From: Lachnoanaerobaculum sanguinis
GTDB taxonomy: Bacteria > Bacillota > Clostridia > Lachnospirales > Lachnospiraceae
DNA length: 64,000 nt
Assembly: GCF_033242365.1 (NCBI RefSeq)
Contig: NZ_BTHK01000004.1
Coordinates: 131,209-195,208 of the forward strand
Direction of reading: 5' to 3'
Part shown: positions 1 to 7,231 of the stretch, piece after piece
Numbering within the stretch: position 1 is the stretch's first letter
Layout of the letters: every line of letters starts with the position of its first letter
Program-made: the position numbers and the translations under genes
The notes under the pieces: model-generated
Told to the model about the DNA's origin: nothing
The model's database searches: none
The model's input: only the letters and a program-made list of their open reading frames with translations

Positions 1-1102
1 TTTTACTTGGTGGTGTCGGCTCCTGAATAATACTTGTTCTTACTCCGTCAGCCCCTACATAGTATCCGTCTATGTACTGATCAGTCTTCATCTCGCCGTT
101 GCCGGCAAAGTAATACCACTTTTCGGCTATCTCTTTCCAGCCTGCGCTTAGTTCTCCGCTGTCTGAGATATAGTACCACTTACCGTCTATCTGCTGCCAG
201 CCTGTGAGCATGTCACCATCTTCACCAAAGTAATACTGCTTACCGTCTATACTCTGAGAACCGCTCTTTGCTGCTCCGTCATCTCCAAAATAATACCACT
301 TACCGTCTATTTGCTGCCAACCTGTCAGCATCACTCCGTCTTCATCAAAGCAGTACTTTACACCGTTTATGTCTGCAACTCCTATTGCCATATCTCCATT
401 TTCTTTGAAGTAGTACCAACTTCCGTCTATCTGTTGCCAACCTGTGACTATCTTTCCGTCTTTTCCACGGTATCTGTAGATATTTCCAATACTCTCCCAA
501 CTGTCTTTCTCTAAATGCTCCTTAGACAGCTTTATAGTATACTTAACCTCCGTACTGCCATGTTTATTACCGCTGCTGTCGACAGTATACGCTTTTACTA
601 TATAGCTTCCATCCTCATCTAAAAGTATCGGTGATGTATACTTCATATCTGTAGCTACAAGTCTGCTGTCTTTTGTATCTATACTGTAGTAGATATCATT
701 TGAGCCCGTATTACTAAGTTCCAATGCCGTCGGTTCATCATATTCTCCGGGAAGCTTTGATATAGCTACAAGAAAATCAAGATTTTTGATTCTGTCATTG
801 ATTTCATCTTCATTATCAGATGATAAATTATCAAGATCCAACATCTTTTCAAGCGTTTCCCTTGCATCATCAAGCCTTCCCGATTTCTCATATACTTCAG
901 CCAACATCTTATATGCATCCACATTCTTAGGGTCTATTTCGATGGCTTTATTAAGTGCTACGATTGCACTTTCATAGTCAAGCTCCGCCATATATTTTGA
1001 TCCCAAATCTATTTGTTCCTGTACTCTTGCTTCCTTGCTTTTGCAGCCAAACAATAATGATATTATTACTGTAAAGATAAGCAACAGTTTTAATTTTCTC
1101 AT
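1..1102 (-). CDS. TPR/CW-repeat lipoprotein (array copy a, 3' end beyond window)
   Basis: Partial; the reading frame is open to the window edge. The ATG at 1102 follows AAGGAG at a long spacing (about 11 nt). The N-terminus is a lipoprotein signal with lipobox LLFGC, then KSKEARVQEQ and a TPR-like helical pair (AELDYESAIVALNKAIEIDPKN). Next comes a chitobiase-C-terminal-like beta domain (PGEYDEPTALELSN to VKYTIKL) and at least five CW-type repeats of the form GWQQIDGKWYYFGDDG. It is expected to be anchored in the outer leaflet, with the repeats binding wall polymer. It is the last visible gene of a four-gene minus-strand array and pairs with the 2416-3720 gene, sharing signal peptide and 5' region. 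Function unknown; a binding or immunity role is conjecture. Confidence 0.85.
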   Translation of the reverse strand, partial: MRKLKLLLIFTVIISLLFGCKSKEARVQEQIDLGSKYMAELDYESAIVALNKAIEIDPKNVDAYKMLAEVYEKSGRLDDARETLEKMLDLDNLSSDNEDEINDRIKNLDFLVAISKLPGEYDEPTALELSNTGSNDIYYSIDTKDSRLVATDMKYTSPILLDEDGSYIVKAYTVDSSGNKHGSTEVKYTIKLSKEHLEKDSWESIGNIYRYRGKDGKIVTGWQQIDGSWYYFKENGDMAIGVADINGVKYCFDEDGVMLTGWQQIDGKWYYFGDDGAAKSGSQSIDGKQYYFGEDGDMLTGWQQIDGKWYYISDSGELSAGWKEIAEKWYYFAGNGEMKTDQYIDGYYVGADGVRTSIIQEPTPPSK

Positions 1103-1117
1103 AATTCTATATGCTCC

Positions 1118-2413
1118 TTATTGTCTAACTATAACAAGCCCGTCATCTCCTGAACCATTTGAATCCGGACTTGGATAATATGTTGCACCGTACTCAATGA
1201 TATATCCGTCTGCATCAAATACCACCATATCTATATTATCAGTTTCTTCAAATACTTCCTCGTTGATATCGGCAGACAACTTTCCACCTGCCGCTTTATA
1301 GTAAGCTTCTGCAGGATAATACCATGTCTCAGTAACGTTGTTATCTGTTTCTTCAAATACAATAGCATACGCATCTTTTCTAATCTTTATACTGTCTACG
1401 GTTCCAACTAATTCTTCTTTAAACTCACTACCGCTAATATGATGTGACTCAATAACTTGTACATCCGTCACCTCATAGTAGTTACCCTTATCTATAATCT
1501 GACCATATGACAATAAACTTGATACACCTCTTATCTGTCCGTTTGCATCGGCATAACCATACAGATAATATACCGCCTCTCCTTTACTAAGCATGTCAAT
1601 ATCTACAATTTCTGAGCCTTCTATTTTTTCTTTTATAAGCTGATTTTTGACCAACTTACCACTGTCATCAAAGTAGTATTCTTCCTTACCTTCTTCCAAC
1701 ACACCTTTTGCAAACTCACCATCATCCTTAATATAGTACCAATCATCTCCTACCTGTTTCCAACCCTTTGTCGCCTCAGTACTGCTTGTAGTTTCAGTCT
1801 CTTCCTTGACAGATTGTTTATCCTTATTTTCTGACTTTAACTTTAAAACATACTTTACCTTAGCCTCTTTATGTTCTACATTATTTTCATCTATTGTATG
1901 CGTTGTAACAATATATGTTCCATTTTCGTCAAATACTATAGGCTCAACATACTCGGCATTTGAAACGGCAAATTTATTATTCTCTGTCTCAACTGTATAA
2001 TATATTTTTAAATTCTTTGTATTGCTAAGTTCCAATGCCGTCGGCTCATCATATTCCCCGGGAAACTTTGATATTGCTACAAGAAACTCAAGGTTTTCAA
2101 TTCTATTGTTTATTTCATCTTTATTTTCGGATGATAAACTATCAATATCCAGTACTTTCTCAAGTGTTGTCCTTGCATCATCAAGTTGTCCCGATTTCTC
2201 ATACACTTCCGCCAACATCTTATATGTATCTACATTCTTAGGGTCTATTTCGATGGCTTTATTAAGTGCTACTATTGCACTTTCATAGTCAAGCTCCGCC
2301 ATATACTTGGAACCCAAATCCAACTGTTCTTGTACTCTTGCTCCCTTGCTCTTACATCCTATCAATAGTATTCCGACAAGAATAAGGATAAATATTAGTT
2401 TAAATCTTTTCAT
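1118..2413 (-). CDS. TPR/CW-repeat lipoprotein (array copy b)
   Basis: A 431-residue lipoprotein: signal with lipobox LIGC near residue 20, TPR-like helices (about 30-100), a chitobiase-C-like beta domain (about 115-200), one or two CW-type repeats (GWKQVGDDWYYIKDDG, about 217-260) and a C-terminal module ending with an acidic GYIIEYGATYYP segment. The ATG lies 2 nt after the stop of the upstream paralogue, with GAGGA 6 nt before it, so the genes look co-transcribed. It is nearly identical over long DNA stretches to the 3736-5019 gene and ends in the same RQ dipeptide. Substrate or partner unknown; anchorage outside the membrane is inferred from the lipobox. Confidence 0.9.
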   Translation of the reverse strand: MKRFKLIFILILVGILLIGCKSKGARVQEQLDLGSKYMAELDYESAIVALNKAIEIDPKNVDTYKMLAEVYEKSGQLDDARTTLEKVLDIDSLSSENKDEINNRIENLEFLVAISKFPGEYDEPTALELSNTKNLKIYYTVETENNKFAVSNAEYVEPIVFDENGTYIVTTHTIDENNVEHKEAKVKYVLKLKSENKDKQSVKEETETTSSTEATKGWKQVGDDWYYIKDDGEFAKGVLEEGKEEYYFDDSGKLVKNQLIKEKIEGSEIVDIDMLSKGEAVYYLYGYADANGQIRGVSSLLSYGQIIDKGNYYEVTDVQVIESHHISGSEFKEELVGTVDSIKIRKDAYAIVFEETDNNVTETWYYPAEAYYKAAGGKLSADINEEVFEETDNIDMVVFDADGYIIEYGATYYPSPDSNGSGDDGLVIVRQ

Positions 2414-2415
2414 TG

Positions 2416-3720
2416 TTAGTCCTCAAATATCTGCTTCCCATCATTAGCTGTTTCTTTTTCATTTGGATAATATAGACAACCATAACCTATTATATAGCCT
2501 TCTGAGTCATATACTACTCCGTCATTCATGTCAATATGTAATGTCTCTTGGATTGTATCCATAGATAACTTACCACCTGCCGCATTATAATAATCCTCTG
2601 CGTTATAGTAAGTTGTACTACCACCTTTATACTCTCCCCCATCATAATCTCCTACTGAGTAAACCACTGCTTTTGCATCTTTTCTGATGTTAACCGAGCC
2701 CGTATATACTATATCCTCTGTCAGCTCAGTTCTATCATCGTTAGTATTGTAGGAAATAAAGTTTACATTAGTAACCTCGTAATAGTCACCTCTGTCTATA
2801 ACTTCTCCACTTGACACCATAGAACTTATGCTTCCTGCCTCACCATTAATATCAGCATATCCGACCATACGATACATTTCTTGATCAGAATTAAGAATAC
2901 CATAAAATACTTGTCCTCTTTCAAAACCGGCTATTTTTTCTTTTATTATCTGATTCCTCGCCATTCTACCTTTATCATCAAAATAGTATATTTTCCCATC
3001 TATTTTCTTCCATTCTTTTGCAGGTTCACCATTATCTTTATAATAATACCAGTCTTCTCCTACTTGTTTCCAGCCTTTTAATATCTCCGGTTTATCATCT
3101 TTACTTGTATCTTGTGATAAACTATTGTCATTATCACTTGACTTTAGCTTTATAGTATATTTTACCTTAGCTTCATCATGTTTTACTCTATTCTCATCCA
3201 TAGTATAAGTTGTTATAATATATGTTCCATTTTTATCCAATACTATTGAATTTTTATACTCAGCATCATAAATAGACATTTCTGCTATTTCTGTTTCAAT
3301 AGTGTAAAAAATTTGAATCCCTTTCGCATTGCTAAGTTCTATTGATAAAGTCTCATTATATTCTTTTGGAATTTGAGAAATCTTTACAAGATATTCCAGA
3401 CTCTCAATTTCTTCATTTATTTTTACTATTTTCTCTGCCGGTAAATCTTCTATCTCCAAGGCTTTTTCTAAAATGGTCCTTGCATCATCAAGCTGTCCTG
3501 ATTTCTCATATACTTCCGCCAACATCTTATATGTATCCACATTCTTCGGGTCTATTTCGATGGCTTTATTAAGTGCTACTATAGCACTTTCATAGTCAAG
3601 CTCCGCCATATACTTGGAACCTAAATCAAGTTGTTCCTGTACTCTTGTTTCTTTGCTCTTACATCCTATCAATAATAATATTATTACTGTGAAGATAAGC
3701 AACAGTTTTAATTTTCTCAC
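2416..3720 (-). CDS. TPR/CW-repeat lipoprotein (array copy c)
   Basis: A 434-residue paralogue starting at GTG 3720, with AAGGAG about 11 nt upstream, the same arrangement as copy a. Order: lipobox LLIGC, RVQEQLDLGSKYM, TPR-like helices nearly identical to its neighbours, a diverged chitobiase-C-like domain, CW repeats (GWKQVGEDWYYYKDNG and a KKIDGKIYYFDDKG unit), then a C-terminal module (about 270-434) with SSMVSSGEVIDRGDYYEVTNV and a GYIIGYGCLYYP end. The first 100 residues match the other copies closely while the middle and end are diverged, which suggests recombination or gene conversion. Function unknown. Confidence 0.9.
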   Translation of the reverse strand: MRKLKLLLIFTVIILLLIGCKSKETRVQEQLDLGSKYMAELDYESAIVALNKAIEIDPKNVDTYKMLAEVYEKSGQLDDARTILEKALEIEDLPAEKIVKINEEIESLEYLVKISQIPKEYNETLSIELSNAKGIQIFYTIETEIAEMSIYDAEYKNSIVLDKNGTYIITTYTMDENRVKHDEAKVKYTIKLKSSDNDNSLSQDTSKDDKPEILKGWKQVGEDWYYYKDNGEPAKEWKKIDGKIYYFDDKGRMARNQIIKEKIAGFERGQVFYGILNSDQEMYRMVGYADINGEAGSISSMVSSGEVIDRGDYYEVTNVNFISYNTNDDRTELTEDIVYTGSVNIRKDAKAVVYSVGDYDGGEYKGGSTTYYNAEDYYNAAGGKLSMDTIQETLHIDMNDGVVYDSEGYIIGYGCLYYPNEKETANDGKQIFED

Positions 3721-3735
3721 AATTTTTTATACTCC

Positions 3736-5019
3736 TTATTGTCTAATAAAAACAACTCCATCTGAATCATTTGAACTTGGACTTGGATAATAGTATGCGC
3801 CATACTCAATGATATATCCGTCTGCATCATATACCACTGTGCCACCACCCAACACAAATACTTCCTCGTTGATATCAGCAGACAACTTTCCACCTGCCGC
3901 TTTATAGTAGGCTTCTGCAGGATAGTATCCTATATCAGTAAAGTTGCTACCTTCTTCTGCATATACAATAACATATGCATCTTTTCTAATCTTTATGCTG
4001 TCTACGGTTCCAACTGATTCTTCTATAAATTCACTCTGGCTAATCTGATGTGATACCATAACTTGTACATCCGTCACCTCGTAGTAGTTACCCTTATCTA
4101 TAACCTGACCATATGACAATAAACTTGAAAAATCTCTTATCTGTCCATTTGCATCGGCATAAGCATACAGATAATCTACCGCCTCTCCCTTACTAAGCAT
4201 AACCCTGTCTGCAGCATCTGAGCCTTCAATTTTTTCTATTATCAGTTGATTTTTGACCAACTTACCACTATCATCAAAGTAGTATTCTTCCTTACCTTCT
4301 TCCAACACACCTTTTGCAAACTCACCATCATCCTTAATATAGTACCAATCATCTCCTATCTGCTTCCAACCCTTTGTCACCTCAGTACTGCTTGTAGTTT
4401 CAGTCTCTTCCTTGACAGATTGTTTATCCTTATTTTCTGACTTTAACTTTAAAACATACTTTACCTTAGCCTCTTTATGTTCTACATTATTTTCATCTGT
4501 TGTATGCGTTGTAACAATATATGTTCCATTTTCGTCAAATACTATAGGCTCAACGTACTCAGCATTTGAAACGGCAAATTTATTATTCTCTGTCTCAACT
4601 GTATAATATATTTTTAAATTCTTTGTATTGCTAAGTTCCAATGCCGTCGGCTCATCATATTCCCCAGGAAACTTTGATATTGCTACAAGAAACTCAAGGT
4701 TTTCAATTCTATTGTTTATTTCATCTTTATTTTCTGATGATAAACTGTCAATATCAAATACTTTCTCAAGTGTTGTCCTTGCATCATCAAGCTGTCCTGA
4801 TTTCTCATATACTTCCGCCAACATCTTATATGTATCCACATTCTTCGGGTCTATTTCGATGGCTTTATTAAGTGCTACGATTGCACTTTCATAGTCAAGC
4901 TCCGCCATATATTTGGAGCCCAAATCAAGTTGTTTCTGTACCCTTGCTTCTTTACTCTTACATCCCGCCAGAAAAATTCCTATTACACAAAGAAGCAATA
5001 TCAACCTTATTCTTCTCAT
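3736..5019 (-). CDS. TPR/CW-repeat lipoprotein (array copy d, first of array)
   Basis: The ATG at 5019 is chosen because GGAGGA sits directly upstream; an in-frame GTG at 5031 overlaps that ribosome binding site and is unlikely. The product has 427 residues: lipobox FLAGC, KSKEARVQKQ, TPR-like helices, chitobiase-C-like beta domain, CW-type repeat and C-terminal module ending VVFIRQ. It is the sister of copy b, with almost identical DNA through much of the coding region. It starts about 20 nt downstream of the terminator that ends the ESX operon, so the array is probably a separate or read-through unit on the same strand. Function unknown. Confidence 0.9.
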   Translation of the reverse strand: MRRIRLILLLCVIGIFLAGCKSKEARVQKQLDLGSKYMAELDYESAIVALNKAIEIDPKNVDTYKMLAEVYEKSGQLDDARTTLEKVFDIDSLSSENKDEINNRIENLEFLVAISKFPGEYDEPTALELSNTKNLKIYYTVETENNKFAVSNAEYVEPIVFDENGTYIVTTHTTDENNVEHKEAKVKYVLKLKSENKDKQSVKEETETTSSTEVTKGWKQIGDDWYYIKDDGEFAKGVLEEGKEEYYFDDSGKLVKNQLIIEKIEGSDAADRVMLSKGEAVDYLYAYADANGQIRDFSSLLSYGQVIDKGNYYEVTDVQVMVSHQISQSEFIEESVGTVDSIKIRKDAYVIVYAEEGSNFTDIGYYPAEAYYKAAGGKLSADINEEVFVLGGGTVVYDADGYIIEYGAYYYPSPSSNDSDGVVFIRQ

Positions 5020-5037
5020 ATTCCTCCACACAAAATA

Positions 5038-5072
5038 AAACCTGTGTTGACTACAAATCTAACACAGGTTTA
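5038..5072 (-). terminator. Rho-independent terminator of the ESX operon
   Basis: Inverted repeat AAACCTGTGTT (5038-5048) / AACACAGGTTT (5061-5071); on the minus strand the hairpin is followed by TTTTATTTTG. It lies between the last ESX gene (ends 5150) and the lipoprotein array (starts 5019). Confidence 0.8.
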
Positions 5073-5149
5073 AAATCTTAAACTAAATAATAATATTTTT
5101 TACAACCTACAGTTACTCAATACATAGTCCTATAAATAAAATACTGATT

Positions 5150-5455
5150 CTATACAGGTATATTTGATGCAGTACCGGATTCTTCAACGTCAGTACTATC
5201 GTAATTTTTTTCAATAGCCTTAAGGGCATTTATATATCCTTCAAAATTCTTTTCCATATTATTAATCCTTGGCTGCAATTCATTGAATTTATTCACAAAA
5301 CTTACAGAACCTTGAGTTGTCTTATATGCATCACTCATATTGTTTACTATATTCAGCATTTCATCTGTTATTGATTTTACTTTAGCTGCCTGTGCTTCAA
5401 ACCCTGCTACACCGGCGTTCAAAACTTCTGTACTGACTCTAATTCTATTTGCCAT
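5150..5455 (-). CDS. WXG100-like ESX protein lacking the Trp of the WXG loop
   Basis: A 101-residue helical-hairpin protein in the ESX operon. The N-terminal IRVSTEVLNAGVAGFEAQA matches how WXG100 proteins begin, and the C-terminal YDSTD (Y85xxxD89) fits the YxxxD/E secretion motif. The turn that normally carries W-x-G reads YKTTQGS (44-50), with the glycine but no tryptophan. A TSxxGS-containing helix and an FNEL segment follow as in EsxA-like proteins. Last gene of the operon, ahead of the terminator. Probably a secreted substrate or the heterodimer partner of a neighbouring WXG protein; the family call rests on length, position and these motifs. Confidence 0.75.
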   Translation of the reverse strand: MANRIRVSTEVLNAGVAGFEAQAAKVKSITDEMLNIVNNMSDAYKTTQGSVSFVNKFNELQPRINNMEKNFEGYINALKAIEKNYDSTDVEESGTASNIPV

Positions 5456-5498
5456 AATAATCTCCTATTCTTATCTATCCCTCACAATTTAAACGCTC

Positions 5499-5792
5499 TT
5501 ATCCTCTATTGTTTACTATTGCAATATTATTCTTTTCATTTCCCAAAGTTTTTTCTATTACTTCATTAAGATGTGCCACAAACTTGTTTACTATGTCATA
5601 AAACTCGGCATAAACCTTATAATCTCCATTAATTTGTGTCATCAATGCCTGCTTGTCATCACCTTCCCATTGCTCATCCAATGTCTTTAATTTTACACCA
5701 AGCTCTGTAAAGCTGTCATAAAATTCTTTGTTTTTTCCTGAAAGTGCTGCAGCAACCTCCTGCATCTTAGCTATGTCCTTAAAAACCTCCAT
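5499..5792 (-). CDS. WXG100 family protein
   Basis: A 97-residue protein, usual WXG100 length, with W42-E-G44 at the hairpin turn (LDEQWEGDD) between two amphipathic helices. No clear C-terminal YxxxD/E motif, so it may be carried by a partner that has one. It sits in a run of six small genes on the minus strand, 43 nt before the 5150-5455 gene, with AGGAGG-type spacing (GGAGGATAAT) ahead of ATG 5792. Confidence 0.85.
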   Translation of the reverse strand: MEVFKDIAKMQEVAAALSGKNKEFYDSFTELGVKLKTLDEQWEGDDKQALMTQINGDYKVYAEFYDIVNKFVAHLNEVIEKTLGNEKNNIAIVNNRG

Positions 5793-5832
5793 ATTATCCT
5801 CCTAATAGTTTTATTTATTATAATACTGTGTA

Positions 5833-6138
5833 CTATCTTCTCTGATTTTCCACAATATCAACATTTTTCCTTTCTATTTCTATAATATAATCAATTGTTC
5901 TCTTTATATCTTTAATAAGCTTTTTCAGCTCATCATTTGCGCCTCTAAGTCTATCCAAGTATCTTTTGTACTTTACGTTGAAGAATTTATCTGCATTTTC
6001 GCCTGACCAATTCTCCTTCATTTTATTACCGACGTTTACATAGTCATCAATAATTTTTTCTAATGACCTTTTGGCTTCCCTCAGTCCCTCAAGCTCTTCA
6101 TTTGCTTGTGTAATATCTACATCAATATTTAAGCTCAT
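5833..6138 (-). CDS. WXG100 family protein
   Basis: The start is ATG 6138, preceded by GGAGGA; the longer GTG start at 6171 would overlap the upstream gene and contain this binding site inside the frame. The product has 101 residues with W44-S-G46 (KENWSGENADKF) at the turn, flanked by strongly charged helices rich in Lys and Glu. No YxxxD/E is visible near the end (DYIIEIERK). Probably one member of an ESX heterodimer. Confidence 0.85.
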   Translation of the reverse strand: MSLNIDVDITQANEELEGLREAKRSLEKIIDDYVNVGNKMKENWSGENADKFFNVKYKRYLDRLRGANDELKKLIKDIKRTIDYIIEIERKNVDIVENQRR

Positions 6139-6154
6139 ATTTCCTCCGATATTA

Positions 6155-6463
6155 TCAAATCTTGATATCACTTTCTAATGTATTTACCTCTTCGATATCT
6201 TCATTGGCATATTCTGTAGCTATTATTCCAAGTTTATCAGGGTAGGTACTTATCTCTTTAAGACATCTGCTTATCTCTTCTGCAAACTCCGTCATCTTAC
6301 TTCTATGTGCTTCCCCCGCACTGCCTTTCCAACAGTTTACAGTATCTAAGATTGCATTCTGTATGGTCTGAAAGTCCTTACTTACCTCATCACAATAGTG
6401 CTTCAGTTCCCCTGCTTGTCTTGATATCACCTCAGTATTTGCAGTAATCCTTACATCATCCAT
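6155..6463 (-). CDS. WXG100 family protein
   Basis: From ATG 6463 (GGTAGGTG 7 nt upstream) the product has 102 residues and begins MDDVRITANTEV, the usual WXG100 opening. An alternative ATG at 6478, overlapping the previous stop codon, would add five residues but has a weaker binding site. W45-K-G47 lies at the turn (CWKGSAGEAHRSK) and Y85-ANE-D89 is a YxxxD C-terminal signal. Both motifs occur at the canonical spacing, making this one of the clearest secreted ESX substrates here. Confidence 0.85.
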   Translation of the reverse strand: MDDVRITANTEVISRQAGELKHYCDEVSKDFQTIQNAILDTVNCWKGSAGEAHRSKMTEFAEEISRCLKEISTYPDKLGIIATEYANEDIEEVNTLESDIKI

Positions 6464-6477
6464 AAATACACCTACCA

Positions 6478-6774
6478 TTACATCTCATCAATAAAATTGC
6501 TGACCTGCCTTTCTGTTTTTTGATACGCATCAATAGCATATCTGATACAACCGGACATCTTTATCATATTCTCCGCCATCATCTCAAGTTTTTTAAAATC
6601 TTCTCTAAACACTTTTACAAACTCTTCCTTAGACGGTGATTCCCATCCACCATTTAACTTATTTACGGCATCATATAAACATCCCATATTTTTTCTTAGG
6701 TCTGCACAATAATTTTCCGCTATATCAGATTTTTCCAAGAGTTCCGTATAATTTATATTCAACTCTCCACCCAT
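6478..6774 (-). CDS. WXG100-like protein (W-E-S variant)
   Basis: A 98-residue protein with W44-E-S46 in place of W-x-G at the turn (LNGGWESPSKEEF) and Y84-QKT-E88 as a YxxxE motif. Three cysteines (C23, C32, C76) are unusual for this family. Its stop overlaps the possible upstream start of the next gene, so translational coupling is likely. Confidence 0.8.
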   Translation of the reverse strand: MGGELNINYTELLEKSDIAENYCADLRKNMGCLYDAVNKLNGGWESPSKEEFVKVFREDFKKLEMMAENMIKMSGCIRYAIDAYQKTERQVSNFIDEM

Positions 6775-6783
6775 ATAAATCTC

Positions 6784-7137
6784 CTATTTGAATTTCAGTT
6801 TAATCATATCTATATCTTTCATCTCTTCCGCTATAGCCACCTTTTTAAGTGTTATATCGGAATATGATACTTTCAACCTTGTAACAATATCATCCTCAGC
6901 ATCTTGATAGGCTCTGATAAAGTCTTTCAATTCTTCAATCTTATCAAAACAGCTCGATATCGTTCTAAACCTGTCTGCCAGTTCTATAGTCCTTTGTGAA
7001 TGTTTTACAAGTGCTGATTGGCTCTTCAATCTGTCTCCTATAGTTTCAACTTTTGTAGCCGTATCTTTCAGCCTCTCATTCACATCCTGTACTTCCGGTA
7101 TATTCTCTAGGAGCTTCTCAACTTTTATATTTAGCAT
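6784..7137 (-). CDS. Small helical protein, candidate partner of the lipase effector
   Basis: A 117-residue, almost wholly helical protein with no tryptophan, so not a standard WXG100, but with Y77-QDA-E81 inside an AYQDAEDD segment typical of the second helix of ESX partners. It is the first gene after the lipase effector, 94 nt downstream on the same strand. In known T7 systems small helical proteins encoded next to an effector bind its targeting helices (the Lap or TlaA partners). That role is inferred from position and size only. Confidence 0.65.
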   Translation of the reverse strand: MLNIKVEKLLENIPEVQDVNERLKDTATKVETIGDRLKSQSALVKHSQRTIELADRFRTISSCFDKIEELKDFIRAYQDAEDDIVTRLKVSYSDITLKKVAIAEEMKDIDMIKLKFK

Positions 7138-7231
7138 TATTGCTCCCTTCTGTCACTATACTACAATATATAAATACACAAATCCGCAACTTATGACAGC
7201 TTACACTTTTTTATGATAAATGACATTACTG

